Source: Lachnospiraceae bacterium UBA7012 (GTDB lineage Bacteria; Bacillota; Clostridia; Lachnospirales; Lachnospiraceae). Taken from it: DNA of 11,266 nucleotides. Within the stretch, counting starts at the first letter, position 1. Each line of letters begins with the position of its first letter. Position numbers and translations under genes: made by a program. This document shows positions 5,489-11,266 of the stretch, piece by piece. The notes under the pieces are model-generated. The model searched no databases. It was not told the DNA's origin and saw nothing but the letters and a program-made list of their open reading frames with translations. The stretch lies in contig DJXE01000016.1 of NCBI GenBank assembly GCA_002449595.1, positions 1-11,266 of the forward strand, read 5' to 3'.

Positions 5489-7114
5489 TCATGAAGAAAT
5501 GATGCAGAGCAGCATCTGCTCCCGGTCGCCTGCGCTGCGGCGGATCCGTGTGCCGCTGTTTCTCAGGCTTTCAAGTCTGTCCAGTTCCTCCTGCGTGATC
5601 TTCTCTCCCGGAATCAGGATCGGCACACCCGGCGGGTAGCAGTAGACATATTCTGCACAGATCCTGTCGCAGGATTCAGCCTCCGGCACTTCTTCCGAAG
5701 GGCGCGAGACCGCGTCGAGGATCGTCAATTCCCCAAAGTATGGACGCACAGCTTTTGGCTTTTCCTCAAGGGTTTCAAAGCGGATCTCCTCAGAATTGCA
5801 CTTCCTGTCGAAATCGAGGATTGCCTGGCCGAAGCGCTCTATTGCTGTAGGATCGTCTCCGGCACCTGTCATCGCGAGGACATTGTATCCGCAGGACATC
5901 TCCGTCTCAAATCCGTAGTCCTCCCGGAGGATCTGCGCGAGGTGTGCACCGGTGAGGCCGGCGCGGCGGCCATTTATCAGAATCTTGGAGGGGTCGTGAA
6001 GAGCCGCTCCGAAGCCATCCTTCTCCATTTCTGAAGACGGCAGAGAACTGTCTGTCAGCACTTCCAGGCATTTCAGGTTTCTGGCTATACCATAGAACCG
6101 CTGGAGTGTTTCTTTCCACTGTCTGAATATTTCTTCTCCCTGAGTGAGAAGCAATTCTGTACAGCCATCAAGCGAGACCATCAGCGGATATGAGGGAGAA
6201 CTTGTCTCGAATACGTCGAGCTGCCGCGAGATCTCCTGATGCAGATCTTCCGCAGAATTCAATACCCCAGCATTCTCCGCAGGTGCATCAGCCATCCAGT
6301 CCATCCGGCCGAGGTGCAGCCATGCTGTCTGCGTGAGGCTGGGGAGTGTCTTGTGGGCACTCTGGATCACGATATCGGCGCCGCCTCTGAGCGCACCATC
6401 AGGGAAATAGTCTCGTTCAAAAAGGCCAAGGTGTGCACCGTGCGCCTCGTCGACCATGAGAGGAACTCCCGCTTCATGGCACACTTTAGCAATCTCAGGA
6501 ATATCAGAGAGGACTCCTTCGTAAGTAGGGCTGGTCAGAACGACACCCATCGCTTCCGGGCAAATGGCGAGCGCCTCCCTCACCTGCTCCGCTGTGATAC
6601 CGCGGCAGATCTCAAATCTCGCATCCTCTTCCGGCTCGATCCAGCAGACACAGGCATCTGTCAATTCCACTGCATGAAAAACACTTCTGTGACAGTTCCT
6701 CGCAATAATGAGAGTCGGCCACGTCGCACTTTGGCTCCCGCCCGCAGAAGCATCTGTACTATTCTTATCTTTGAACACTGCATCATCTTGAGAACCTGCC
6801 GGGCAGGCTGCAGCCGCTCGCTTCCGCCGCGCGCCAGCGAGCACCATTGCACGGATTCCGGTAAGGATGCCGCAGGTCGAGCCGCCGACAAGATAGAAGG
6901 TGCGGGCGGCGCCGTAGAGATGCGCCGTTCGCTTCATCGCATCCGCCAGGATTCCCTCCGCATCGTGAAGGTCATCCGTGCCCGGCACTTCCGTCACATC
7001 CCACCGATAAGGCAGATCCGGCGCAGGCGAAAGAAGCCGCTTGTGCCCCGGCATATGCATCGGATAAATGCCGCTTTCTGAATACTGTTTCAGTTGTTCT
7101 TCAAGTCTGCTCAT
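5489..7114 (-). CDS. PLP-dependent decarboxylase, Orn/Lys/Arg family
   Basis: A cytoplasmic fold-type I PLP enzyme of the SpeA/lysine decarboxylase-like group of Firmicutes, which decarboxylates a basic amino acid to a polyamine precursor. Its 541 residues run YPMHMPGHKR (17-26), the GGSTCGIL cofactor-binding loop (77-84), ARNCHRSVFHA, SPTYEGV, VDEAHGAHLG (Asp222, PLP ring contact) and SAHKTL with Lys255, the Schiff-base lysine. The C-terminal domain (about 440-520) includes YCYPPGVPILIPGE. Residues 97-133 are an unusual low-complexity insertion (ARRKRAAAACPAGSQDD...) where relatives have only a short turn. The ATG fits the family's usual N-terminus, but its ribosome site is poor. Lysine, arginine and ornithine cannot be told apart from sequence alone. 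Confidence 0.88.
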   Translation of the reverse strand: MSRLEEQLKQYSESGIYPMHMPGHKRLLSPAPDLPYRWDVTEVPGTDDLHDAEGILADAMKRTAHLYGAARTFYLVGGSTCGILTGIRAMVLAGARRKRAAAACPAGSQDDAVFKDKNSTDASAGGSQSATWPTLIIARNCHRSVFHAVELTDACVCWIEPEEDARFEICRGITAEQVREALAICPEAMGVVLTSPTYEGVLSDIPEIAKVCHEAGVPLMVDEAHGAHLGLFERDYFPDGALRGGADIVIQSAHKTLPSLTQTAWLHLGRMDWMADAPAENAGVLNSAEDLHQEISRQLDVFETSSPSYPLMVSLDGCTELLLTQGEEIFRQWKETLQRFYGIARNLKCLEVLTDSSLPSSEMEKDGFGAALHDPSKILINGRRAGLTGAHLAQILREDYGFETEMSCGYNVLAMTGAGDDPTAIERFGQAILDFDRKCNSEEIRFETLEEKPKAVRPYFGELTILDAVSRPSEEVPEAESCDRICAEYVYCYPPGVPILIPGEKITQEELDRLESLRNSGTRIRRSAGDREQMLLCIISS

Positions 7115-7129
7115 AAGACCACTGTCCGC

Positions 7130-7158
7130 AAATGCCCCGCAGCACTGCTGCGGGGCAT
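7130..7158 (-). terminator. 13-bp perfect inverted repeat after mscL
   Basis: ATGCCCCGCAGCA and its exact complement (7132-7144 and 7146-7158) flank one central base, giving a very stable hairpin. It lies 63 bases past the mscL stop. On the minus strand only a short TTT follows before GCGGAC, so it is a weak-tailed terminator. It sits just 17 bases before the decarboxylase start and could also limit translation of that gene. Confidence 0.6.
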
Positions 7159-7221
7159 CTGATAATCATTACTGGCACTTCAAACAAGGATCGTTTCCGT
7201 TCAAGATCACATCAAAGCGAA

Positions 7222-7629
7222 TTACTTCTTCAGCTCAGACGTGCAGTGAGGGCATCTCGTCGCTTCAAGCGGGATCTCGCTCAGGCAGTAAGGGCACTTC
7301 TTCGTGGTCGGAGCTGCCTCTTCTTCCTTCTTGCCGATCGTCTGCGCCTTGTTGATGGCTTTGATGATGCTGAACAGAACGAGAGCGATCAGCAGGAAGT
7401 TGATGATGGCGGTGATAAACTTACCAATACCGAAGTTAGAGCCATTGATGGTCAGGACGACATCCGAGAAATCCATGCCACCAAAGATACCGAGGATCGG
7501 AGTGATGATATCTTCAACGAGCGACGTCACGATCGCCGTGAACGCGCCGCCGATGATGATACCAACTGCCATATCCATCACGTTGCCACGAGAAATAAAC
7601 TTCTTAAACTCATCAAAAAAATTCTTCAT
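7222..7629 (-). CDS. mscL: Large-conductance mechanosensitive channel with C-terminal zinc ribbon
   Basis: A homopentameric membrane channel that releases solutes on hypo-osmotic shock. Its 135 residues carry the amphipathic N-terminal helix (MKNFFDEFKKFISRGNVMDM), transmembrane helix 1 (about 19-45, VGIIIGGAFTAIVTSLV), the periplasmic loop with the NFGIGKFI segment, and transmembrane helix 2 (about 72-92). After the usual cytoplasmic stretch (GKKEEEAAP) comes a zinc-ribbon-like end with CPYC and CPHC (Cys112, 115, 126, 129), a variant seen in Firmicutes and absent from E. coli MscL. AAGGAG lies ten bases before the ATG. It is bounded by a terminator on each side, so it is probably its own unit, with possible read-through into the decarboxylase gene. 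Confidence 0.96.
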   Translation of the reverse strand: MKNFFDEFKKFISRGNVMDMAVGIIIGGAFTAIVTSLVEDIITPILGIFGGMDFSDVVLTINGSNFGIGKFITAIINFLLIALVLFSIIKAINKAQTIGKKEEEAAPTTKKCPYCLSEIPLEATRCPHCTSELKK

Positions 7630-7693
7630 ACTACTTGATCTCCTTCCCCCATAAACAATGCATTACAACACTGATTTCGCCCGCTCAGGCTTT

Positions 7694-7740
7694 TCATTTA
7701 TTTTACCAGATGAGCACTCATTTTTCTCCATAATGATGCA
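7694..7740 (-). promoter_or_regulatory. Possible mscL promoter
   Basis: On the minus strand TGGTAAAAT gives an extended -10 (TGn followed by TAAAAT) about 75 bases upstream of mscL. No good -35 is visible. A short split palindrome, ATGAG-TG-CTCAT, lies just before it. The match is modest, but a promoter is expected here because the esterase terminator precedes it. Confidence 0.35.
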
Positions 7741-7750
7741 AAAACAGCAA

Positions 7751-7793
7751 TAAAAAAACAGGCCCTGCCGCGCCCAACGTCCACGGCAGAGCC
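7751..7793 (-). terminator. Rho-independent terminator after the esterase gene
   Basis: On the minus strand GGCTCTGCCG pairs with CGGCAGGGCC (ten pairs, one G-T) around a 13-base loop and is followed by TGTTTTTTTATTG. It lies 35 bases beyond the esterase stop and should end the aldo/keto reductase operon. Confidence 0.88.
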
Positions 7794-7827
7794 CATGTAT
7801 TAATCAGTCCAAAATCTATCGCCGCGC

Positions 7828-8664
7828 TCAGTTCTCCCCGCGGACATTTCCGCTGTTCACGCCGCCCTGCGCATCCTCGAGCGGAAGCCAGCCGTTCACG
7901 ACCTTGCCGATCTGGCGGTCCCAGAAGTCCCACTCGTGCGCGAAGCCGGGCTCTTCCTCGTAGGTGACGTCAGCGCCTGCTGCCGTGAGGAGGTCGCGGT
8001 ATCTGCGGTTTACGCCGAGAAGACCGTCGTCCATGCCGCAGGCGATGTAGGTCGTGGGGATGGAAAGCTTTTCGCCGGCTGCGATCCTGTCCTGCAGCTG
8101 CTTCAGGCAGACTTCCGGATTGGCGTCGGTCTGTCTCGCCGCATCGACGTCGCCGAACACGAGCTGCTCATTCGCGAGATTGTCGCAGTCCGGGTCGAGG
8201 ATGTGCAGCGCGCCCGAAAGGCAGACGATCCGCCCAAACGTCTCCGCATATTTGAGGCCGTTCCGCATCGCGCCGAAGCCGCCCATCGACAGGCCGCCGA
8301 TGAACGTGTCCTCCCGCTTGTCGGACAGCGGGAACATCATTCTCGTCACCTCGACCAGCTCTTCGCCGATGAACTTGCCGTAGTCATTGTTCGGCGCCAT
8401 GCTGTTCACATAAAACGCATTGTCGCCGGAAGGCATGACGACTGCAAGATCCTTTTCCTCCGCCCAGCGCTGGATGCGCGTGCCGCTGACCCAGTCGGTG
8501 TAGTTGCCGATGAGGCCGTGCAGCAGATACAGCGTCTTGAACTTTTTGCCTGTTGACATGTAGTTCATCGTCTCCGCGTCCAGTTTATCCACGGGAAGGA
8601 TCACATTGAGCGTCACCGTGCGGAAGAGAGATTTTGATACGTAATTGACCTGAATGAGTGCCAT
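7828..8664 (-). CDS. Alpha/beta-hydrolase esterase (EstA / esterase D-like)
   Basis: A 278-residue putative serine esterase related to tributyrin esterase and S-formylglutathione hydrolase-type proteins. Visible parts are the LYLLHGLIGNYTDW oxyanion-hole region (45-58), the nucleophile elbow GLSMGG with Ser126, GMDDGL with the probable acid Asp212 or Asp213, and GFAHEWDFW with catalytic His243. There is no signal peptide, so it is cytoplasmic. The C-terminal tail (EDAQGGVNSGNVRGEN) is polar and probably disordered. AGGAGG lies five bases before the ATG. A 64-base gap follows the upstream CMD-family gene, with no terminator in it, so it is likely the last gene of that operon. The natural ester substrate is unknown. 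Confidence 0.88.
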   Translation of the reverse strand: MALIQVNYVSKSLFRTVTLNVILPVDKLDAETMNYMSTGKKFKTLYLLHGLIGNYTDWVSGTRIQRWAEEKDLAVVMPSGDNAFYVNSMAPNNDYGKFIGEELVEVTRMMFPLSDKREDTFIGGLSMGGFGAMRNGLKYAETFGRIVCLSGALHILDPDCDNLANEQLVFGDVDAARQTDANPEVCLKQLQDRIAAGEKLSIPTTYIACGMDDGLLGVNRRYRDLLTAAGADVTYEEEPGFAHEWDFWDRQIGKVVNGWLPLEDAQGGVNSGNVRGEN

Positions 8665-8728
8665 GATAACCTCCTGACATAAAAAATATGCGTTATACCC
8701 TTGCCGTAAAAATTTAGTCTATATTTTC

Positions 8729-9514
8729 TCAGCCCTCCGCCGCCTTCTCAATGCAGGCGATCGCGTTCAGGCTGCGCGGGTAGCCGATGTACGGAACGCA
8801 CTGCGAGACGACCTTGATGAGAAACAGCCTGTCATTGCCGAGATTCATGTTACCCTTCGCGTGCGCGGTCAGCTGCGGCTCACAGCCACCCTGCCCGGCG
8901 ATGAAGCAGAACGTGATCATCTCGCGCTGCGGATCTGTGAGCCCGTTCCTCGTGTAGTAATCGCCAAAGCAATTGTCCGCCAGCCACGCAGAGATGTGCC
9001 GCTTCTCCTGCGGTCCCTTCTCCCAGCCGTTACGGATCCCTTCGCCGAAATACTTGATCTGGACGTCGTTGCCGGCGCGCCTGCGGTTCGCCGGATCCGT
9101 CAGGTCCGCGATGCCCGCATCCGTGGTCGCCTGCGGTGCAAGAGGGAGGTCGATGCCCTTTTCCGCCAGAATCTCACTCACCGCTTTAAGAAAAGGATAT
9201 ACCCGCCCGAATCCAAGATACGCCGTCGCCTGGTACACGATCTCCCGGATCTCTACCGGCGTCACGCCGGCATTTAGCGCGGCCGGAACCATCTCGCGGA
9301 ACAGGTCGATGCCCTGCACGCCCGTCAGAACCGCAAGGATCGCCATAAATCTTGTGCGCTCATCGAGTGCAGCCGCCTCTTCATTCGGCACCTCGTCAAA
9401 CGCGAAGTTCGCGATCCGCTCAAAGTACTCCGGATCCGTCTGCGCGAGCCCGAATGCATCTTCCTTTCCAAACAGGCGGATCATGTTTTCTGCTGCTTCT
9501 CTTGTGATGCTCAT
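8729..9514 (-). CDS. Two-domain carboxymuconolactone decarboxylase (CMD) family protein
   Basis: The 261 residues hold two CMD/AhpD-like helical domains. The first (about 35-116) includes LDERTRFMAILAVLTGVQG and GVTPVEIREIVYQATAYLGF. The second (about 150-257) includes LTDPQREMITFCFIAGQGG, His218 (TAHAKGNMN) and a similar closing helix. Neither domain has the CxxC redox pair of AhpD, so peroxidase or disulfide chemistry is unlikely; a true lactone decarboxylase role is not shown either. The ATG follows the aldo/keto reductase stop by 18 bases, and AAGGAG lies nine bases upstream, so the two genes are co-transcribed. CMD proteins often accompany aldo/keto reductases in Firmicutes; the joint substrate is not known to me. 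Confidence 0.85.
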   Translation of the reverse strand: MSITREAAENMIRLFGKEDAFGLAQTDPEYFERIANFAFDEVPNEEAAALDERTRFMAILAVLTGVQGIDLFREMVPAALNAGVTPVEIREIVYQATAYLGFGRVYPFLKAVSEILAEKGIDLPLAPQATTDAGIADLTDPANRRRAGNDVQIKYFGEGIRNGWEKGPQEKRHISAWLADNCFGDYYTRNGLTDPQREMITFCFIAGQGGCEPQLTAHAKGNMNLGNDRLFLIKVVSQCVPYIGYPRSLNAIACIEKAAEG

Positions 9515-9532
9515 GCCTCCATTCTCCTTCTC

Positions 9533-10576
9533 TTACTGCTTGATCTTCTGATCCCCGGTGGACCAGACGTGCTTTTCCTTGGCGGTCTCCGCCTTGTTCT
9601 GCGCCATCACGCCGACCAGCGGGTGCGGGACGTAGCACTCTTCCAGGTAGCGGATCTCGTCATCGGTGAGCGCGAGGTCGACCGCGGCGGCGGCGCCTTC
9701 GATGTGGGAGAATTTCGTCGCGCCGGTGACCGGAGCGGTGACCTTTGTGAGGAGCCAGGCGAGGGAGATCTCGGTCATCGAGACGCCCCGCTTGTCCGCG
9801 AGCTGAGCCACGCGGGCGATGATCTGCTCGTCCTGCTGCCTGGTCGCGTCGTACTTAAGTTTTGCGTAGGAGTCCTCCGCGAGGCGCTTCGAGGTCTCTC
9901 CCGGCCGCTTGGAGAGCCTGCCGCTCGCAAGCGAGCTGTAAGGCGTGAGGGCGATGTTGTCCTCTCTGCAGAGCGGAACCATCTCGCGCTCCTCCTCACG
10001 GAAGATCAGGTTGTAGTGGCCCTGGATCGAGACGAACTTCGCGAAGCCTTCTTTGTCCGCCAGCGCGTTCGCCTTCGCAAGCTGCCAGGCGAAACAGTTC
10101 GAGATGCCGATGTAACGTGCTTTTCCCGCCTTCACGATGCGGTTTAAGCCGTCCATGATGTCGTAGAGCGACGTCCCGTAATCCCACATGTGATAGATGT
10201 AAAGATCGACGTAGTCCATGCCGAGGTTGCTCAGGCTCGTGTCGATCATGTTTTCGATGTGCTGCTGGCCCGTGATGCCGGCTGCGATCTCGTCCGGCGT
10301 CCGCGGCAGGAACTTCGTCGCGACGACGACTTCATCCCGCTTCGCGAAGTCGCGGAGCGCCCTTCCGACGAACTGCTCGCTCGTGCCGCTCTGGTAGGCG
10401 ATCGCCGTGTCATAAAAGTTGACGCCGAGCTCCAGGCCGCGCCTGATGATCTCGCGCGAGTGCTCCTCGTCGAGCGTCCAGCGATGCTGACCCCGCTCCG
10501 GATCGCCGAATCCCATGCATCCCATGCAAATGCGCGATACTAACAGATCACTATTTCCCAGCTTCGAATACTTCAT
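9533..10576 (-). CDS. Aldo/keto reductase
   Basis: A 347-residue NADP(H)-dependent oxidoreductase of the TIM-barrel AKR superfamily, reducing aldehydes or ketones in the cytoplasm. The catalytic tetrad is visible: Asp56 and Tyr61 in NFYDTAIAYQ, Lys88 in VVATKF and His129 in YIYHMWDYG. Other family marks are KLGNSDLLVSRICMGCMGFG at the N-terminus, RYIGISN, and the cofactor-phosphate region PVTGATKFSHIE near 282-293. The ATG at 10576 has GAGGGT about five bases upstream; a longer frame to 10675 adds 33 unrelated-looking residues and was rejected. It begins an operon with the CMD-family and esterase genes, preceded by a leader of about 250 bases. The substrate cannot be told. Confidence 0.92.
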   Translation of the reverse strand: MKYSKLGNSDLLVSRICMGCMGFGDPERGQHRWTLDEEHSREIIRRGLELGVNFYDTAIAYQSGTSEQFVGRALRDFAKRDEVVVATKFLPRTPDEIAAGITGQQHIENMIDTSLSNLGMDYVDLYIYHMWDYGTSLYDIMDGLNRIVKAGKARYIGISNCFAWQLAKANALADKEGFAKFVSIQGHYNLIFREEEREMVPLCREDNIALTPYSSLASGRLSKRPGETSKRLAEDSYAKLKYDATRQQDEQIIARVAQLADKRGVSMTEISLAWLLTKVTAPVTGATKFSHIEGAAAAVDLALTDDEIRYLEECYVPHPLVGVMAQNKAETAKEKHVWSTGDQKIKQ

Positions 10577-10693
10577 TACACCCTCTCTTTCAGATCTCGT
10601 GCCAGCCGGCTGGTGCTTTTGCCCTCTCCGCTCCGGCGCAATTATTCCTTCAGATGCTGAAAAATGATCCGGCACTGAAGGACGATCCGGCCA
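10577..10693 (-). other. Leader region before the aldo/keto reductase
   Basis: No gene is seen here. It holds a perfect 12-base palindrome, CCAGCCGGCTGG (10602-10613), 25 bases before the start codon, and two direct copies of GATCCGGC 18 bases apart (about 10664-10690). The palindrome could be a regulator site or a small hairpin; neither role is shown. Confidence 0.35.
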
Positions 10694-10825
10694 TCAGAGC
10701 TGGCCGTTCGGGATCTCCAGCACCTCAGTGACTTCCTTCATGCGCTCGGAGATGTGGATGTGCCCATTTTTGCTGGCAGGCTCGCTCGCCCGTTGATCGC
10801 CCCGGGGCGCTTTTAAGCCTGACAA
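10694..10825 (-). pseudogene. Possible 3' remnant of a lost gene
   Basis: A 43-codon open stretch on the minus strand ends with TGA at 10694-10696. Its second half reads NGHIHISERMKEVTEVLEIP then NGQL, with codons typical of the neighbouring genes and a helix-like amphipathic pattern. It is bounded upstream by a stop at 10826-10828, has only TTG as a full-length start and no ribosome site. I do not recognise the protein. It looks like the C-terminal end of a gene whose front has been deleted, though a chance open frame in GC-rich DNA remains possible. Confidence 0.35.
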
Positions 10826-10830
10826 TTATT

Positions 10831-10860
10831 ATCATAAATGCTATTTTGCTGAACAGCAAA
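10831..10860 (-). promoter_or_regulatory. Promoter with overlapping palindrome, for the aldo/keto reductase operon
   Basis: On the minus strand TTGCTG (-35, 10854-10859) and TATGAT (-10, 10831-10836) are 17 bases apart in an AT-rich island. The palindrome TTTGCTG-TT-CAGCAAA (10845-10860) covers the -35 and part of the spacer, the placement expected of a repressor operator. Transcription would begin near 10824, leaving a leader of about 250 bases before the reductase. Confidence 0.55.
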
Positions 10861-10924
10861 TGCCTGTCATCTATATCATGCTATTACTTATCGGAATACC
10901 GTACATCCATAAAGCTATCCTATC

Positions 10925-10966
10925 GAAAACGCAGACAGCCCGCACCATTAACCGGTGCGGGCTGTC
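10925..10966 (-). terminator. Terminator of cysK
   Basis: Perfect 13-bp arms GACAGCCCGCACC and GGTGCGGGCTGTC (10934-10946 and 10954-10966) enclose a 7-base loop. On the minus strand they are followed by TGCGTTTTCG. The hairpin begins 38 bases beyond the cysK stop. Confidence 0.8.
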
Positions 10967-11004
10967 CCGAAACAGGAGTTACAGCAGATTTTCTTACTTT
11001 CGTT

Positions 11005-11266
11005 TTAGTCCTCTGAGAAGAGTGGTGTGGAATAATACCGGTCGCCGCTGTCCGGGAGGAGCGCCACGATCGTTTTTCCCTTGTTCTCCAGGAGCTTCGC
11101 CTTCTCGATCGCCGCGTGCAGCGCAGCGCCGGAGGAGATGCCGACGGAGATGCCTTCCTTCTTCGCGAGCAGCTTTGCCGCGGCGAAGGCGTCGTCATTC
11201 TGTACAGGGAAGACTTCGTCATAGACGCCCGTGTCGAGCACGTCCGGAACAAAGCCGGCGCCGATG
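11005..11266 (-). CDS. cysK: O-acetylserine sulfhydrylase (cysteine synthase), C-terminal part
   Basis: The last 86 residues are present; the start lies beyond the right edge. The enzyme makes cysteine from O-acetylserine and sulfide using PLP. The fragment opens [20 protein letters not shown], followed by a [18 protein letters not shown] segment and [18 protein letters not shown], all standard for the CysK C-terminal half. The GISSGA and LLPDSGDRY blocks include residues near the PLP ring. The GTG at 11241-11239 is an internal valine, not a start. CysM or cystathionine beta-synthase-like relatives are possible, but the ending YYSTPLF is typical of CysK. Confidence 0.93.
   Translation of the reverse strand, partial: IGAGFVPDVLDTGVYDEVFPVQNDDAFAAAKLLAKKEGISVGISSGAALHAAIEKAKLLENKGKTIVALLPDSGDRYYSTPLFSED

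Noticed and set aside
5235..5492. 85-codon open frame on the minus strand upstream of scfA
   Set aside because: It covers the scfA promoter and leader, and its sequence has no family features.
6239..7081. 280-codon open frame on the plus strand
   Set aside because: Antisense to the decarboxylase gene, with no recognisable domain.
10577..10675. N-terminal extension of the aldo/keto reductase from a GTG
   Set aside because: The 33 extra residues do not resemble the family, which begins at MKYSKLGNSDLLVS; a ribosome site precedes the ATG at 10576.
1..11266. CRISPR arrays, insertion sequences, tRNA or rRNA genes
   Set aside because: I saw no regularly spaced repeats, transposase motifs, terminal inverted repeats with target duplication, or tRNA/rRNA-like sequences on either strand.

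Overview
All ten genes the window supports lie on the minus strand. GC content is clearly above 50%. The best taxonomic clue is a SCIFF (ranthipeptide) precursor peptide with its radical-SAM/SPASM maturase, a pair found almost throughout class Clostridia. Strong AGGAGG-type ribosome sites, MscL with a C-terminal zinc ribbon, and an Orn/Lys/Arg-type decarboxylase also suit a Firmicute. I would call it a relatively GC-rich clostridial species, but cannot name a genus.

Read in the direction of transcription (right to left), the layout is as follows. (1) 11266-11005 is the 3' end of cysK (O-acetylserine sulfhydrylase), closed by a 13-bp hairpin terminator. (2) About 10860-10577 is a 428-base gene-poor gap with a promoter overlapped by a palindrome and a possible gene remnant. 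It leads into an operon of aldo/keto reductase, two-domain carboxymuconolactone-decarboxylase-like protein and alpha/beta-hydrolase esterase, which ends at a strong terminator (7751-7793). (3) mscL follows, then a perfect 13-bp inverted repeat, then a PLP-dependent decarboxylase with an unusual internal insertion. (4) A near-consensus promoter (5349-5378) and a structured leader of about 110 nt precede the 47-residue SCIFF peptide gene (scfA). A hairpin with a T-rich tail separates scfA from its maturase (scfB). (5) After scfB, with short gaps or overlaps, come a small XRE-type regulator, a family 2 glycosyltransferase, and three pseudaminic acid genes (pseF, pseI and the start of pseG, which runs off the left edge).

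The pse genes form part of the route to CMP-pseudaminic acid, a nonulosonic acid used on flagellin or surface glycans; the glycosyltransferase may act on the same glycan. PseB, PseC and PseH are not in the window. The most notable features are the SCIFF gene, which is short and easily missed, a glycine at the position where the usual thioether-acceptor threonine is expected, and the apparent co-transcription of ranthipeptide maturation with a small regulator and surface-sugar genes.
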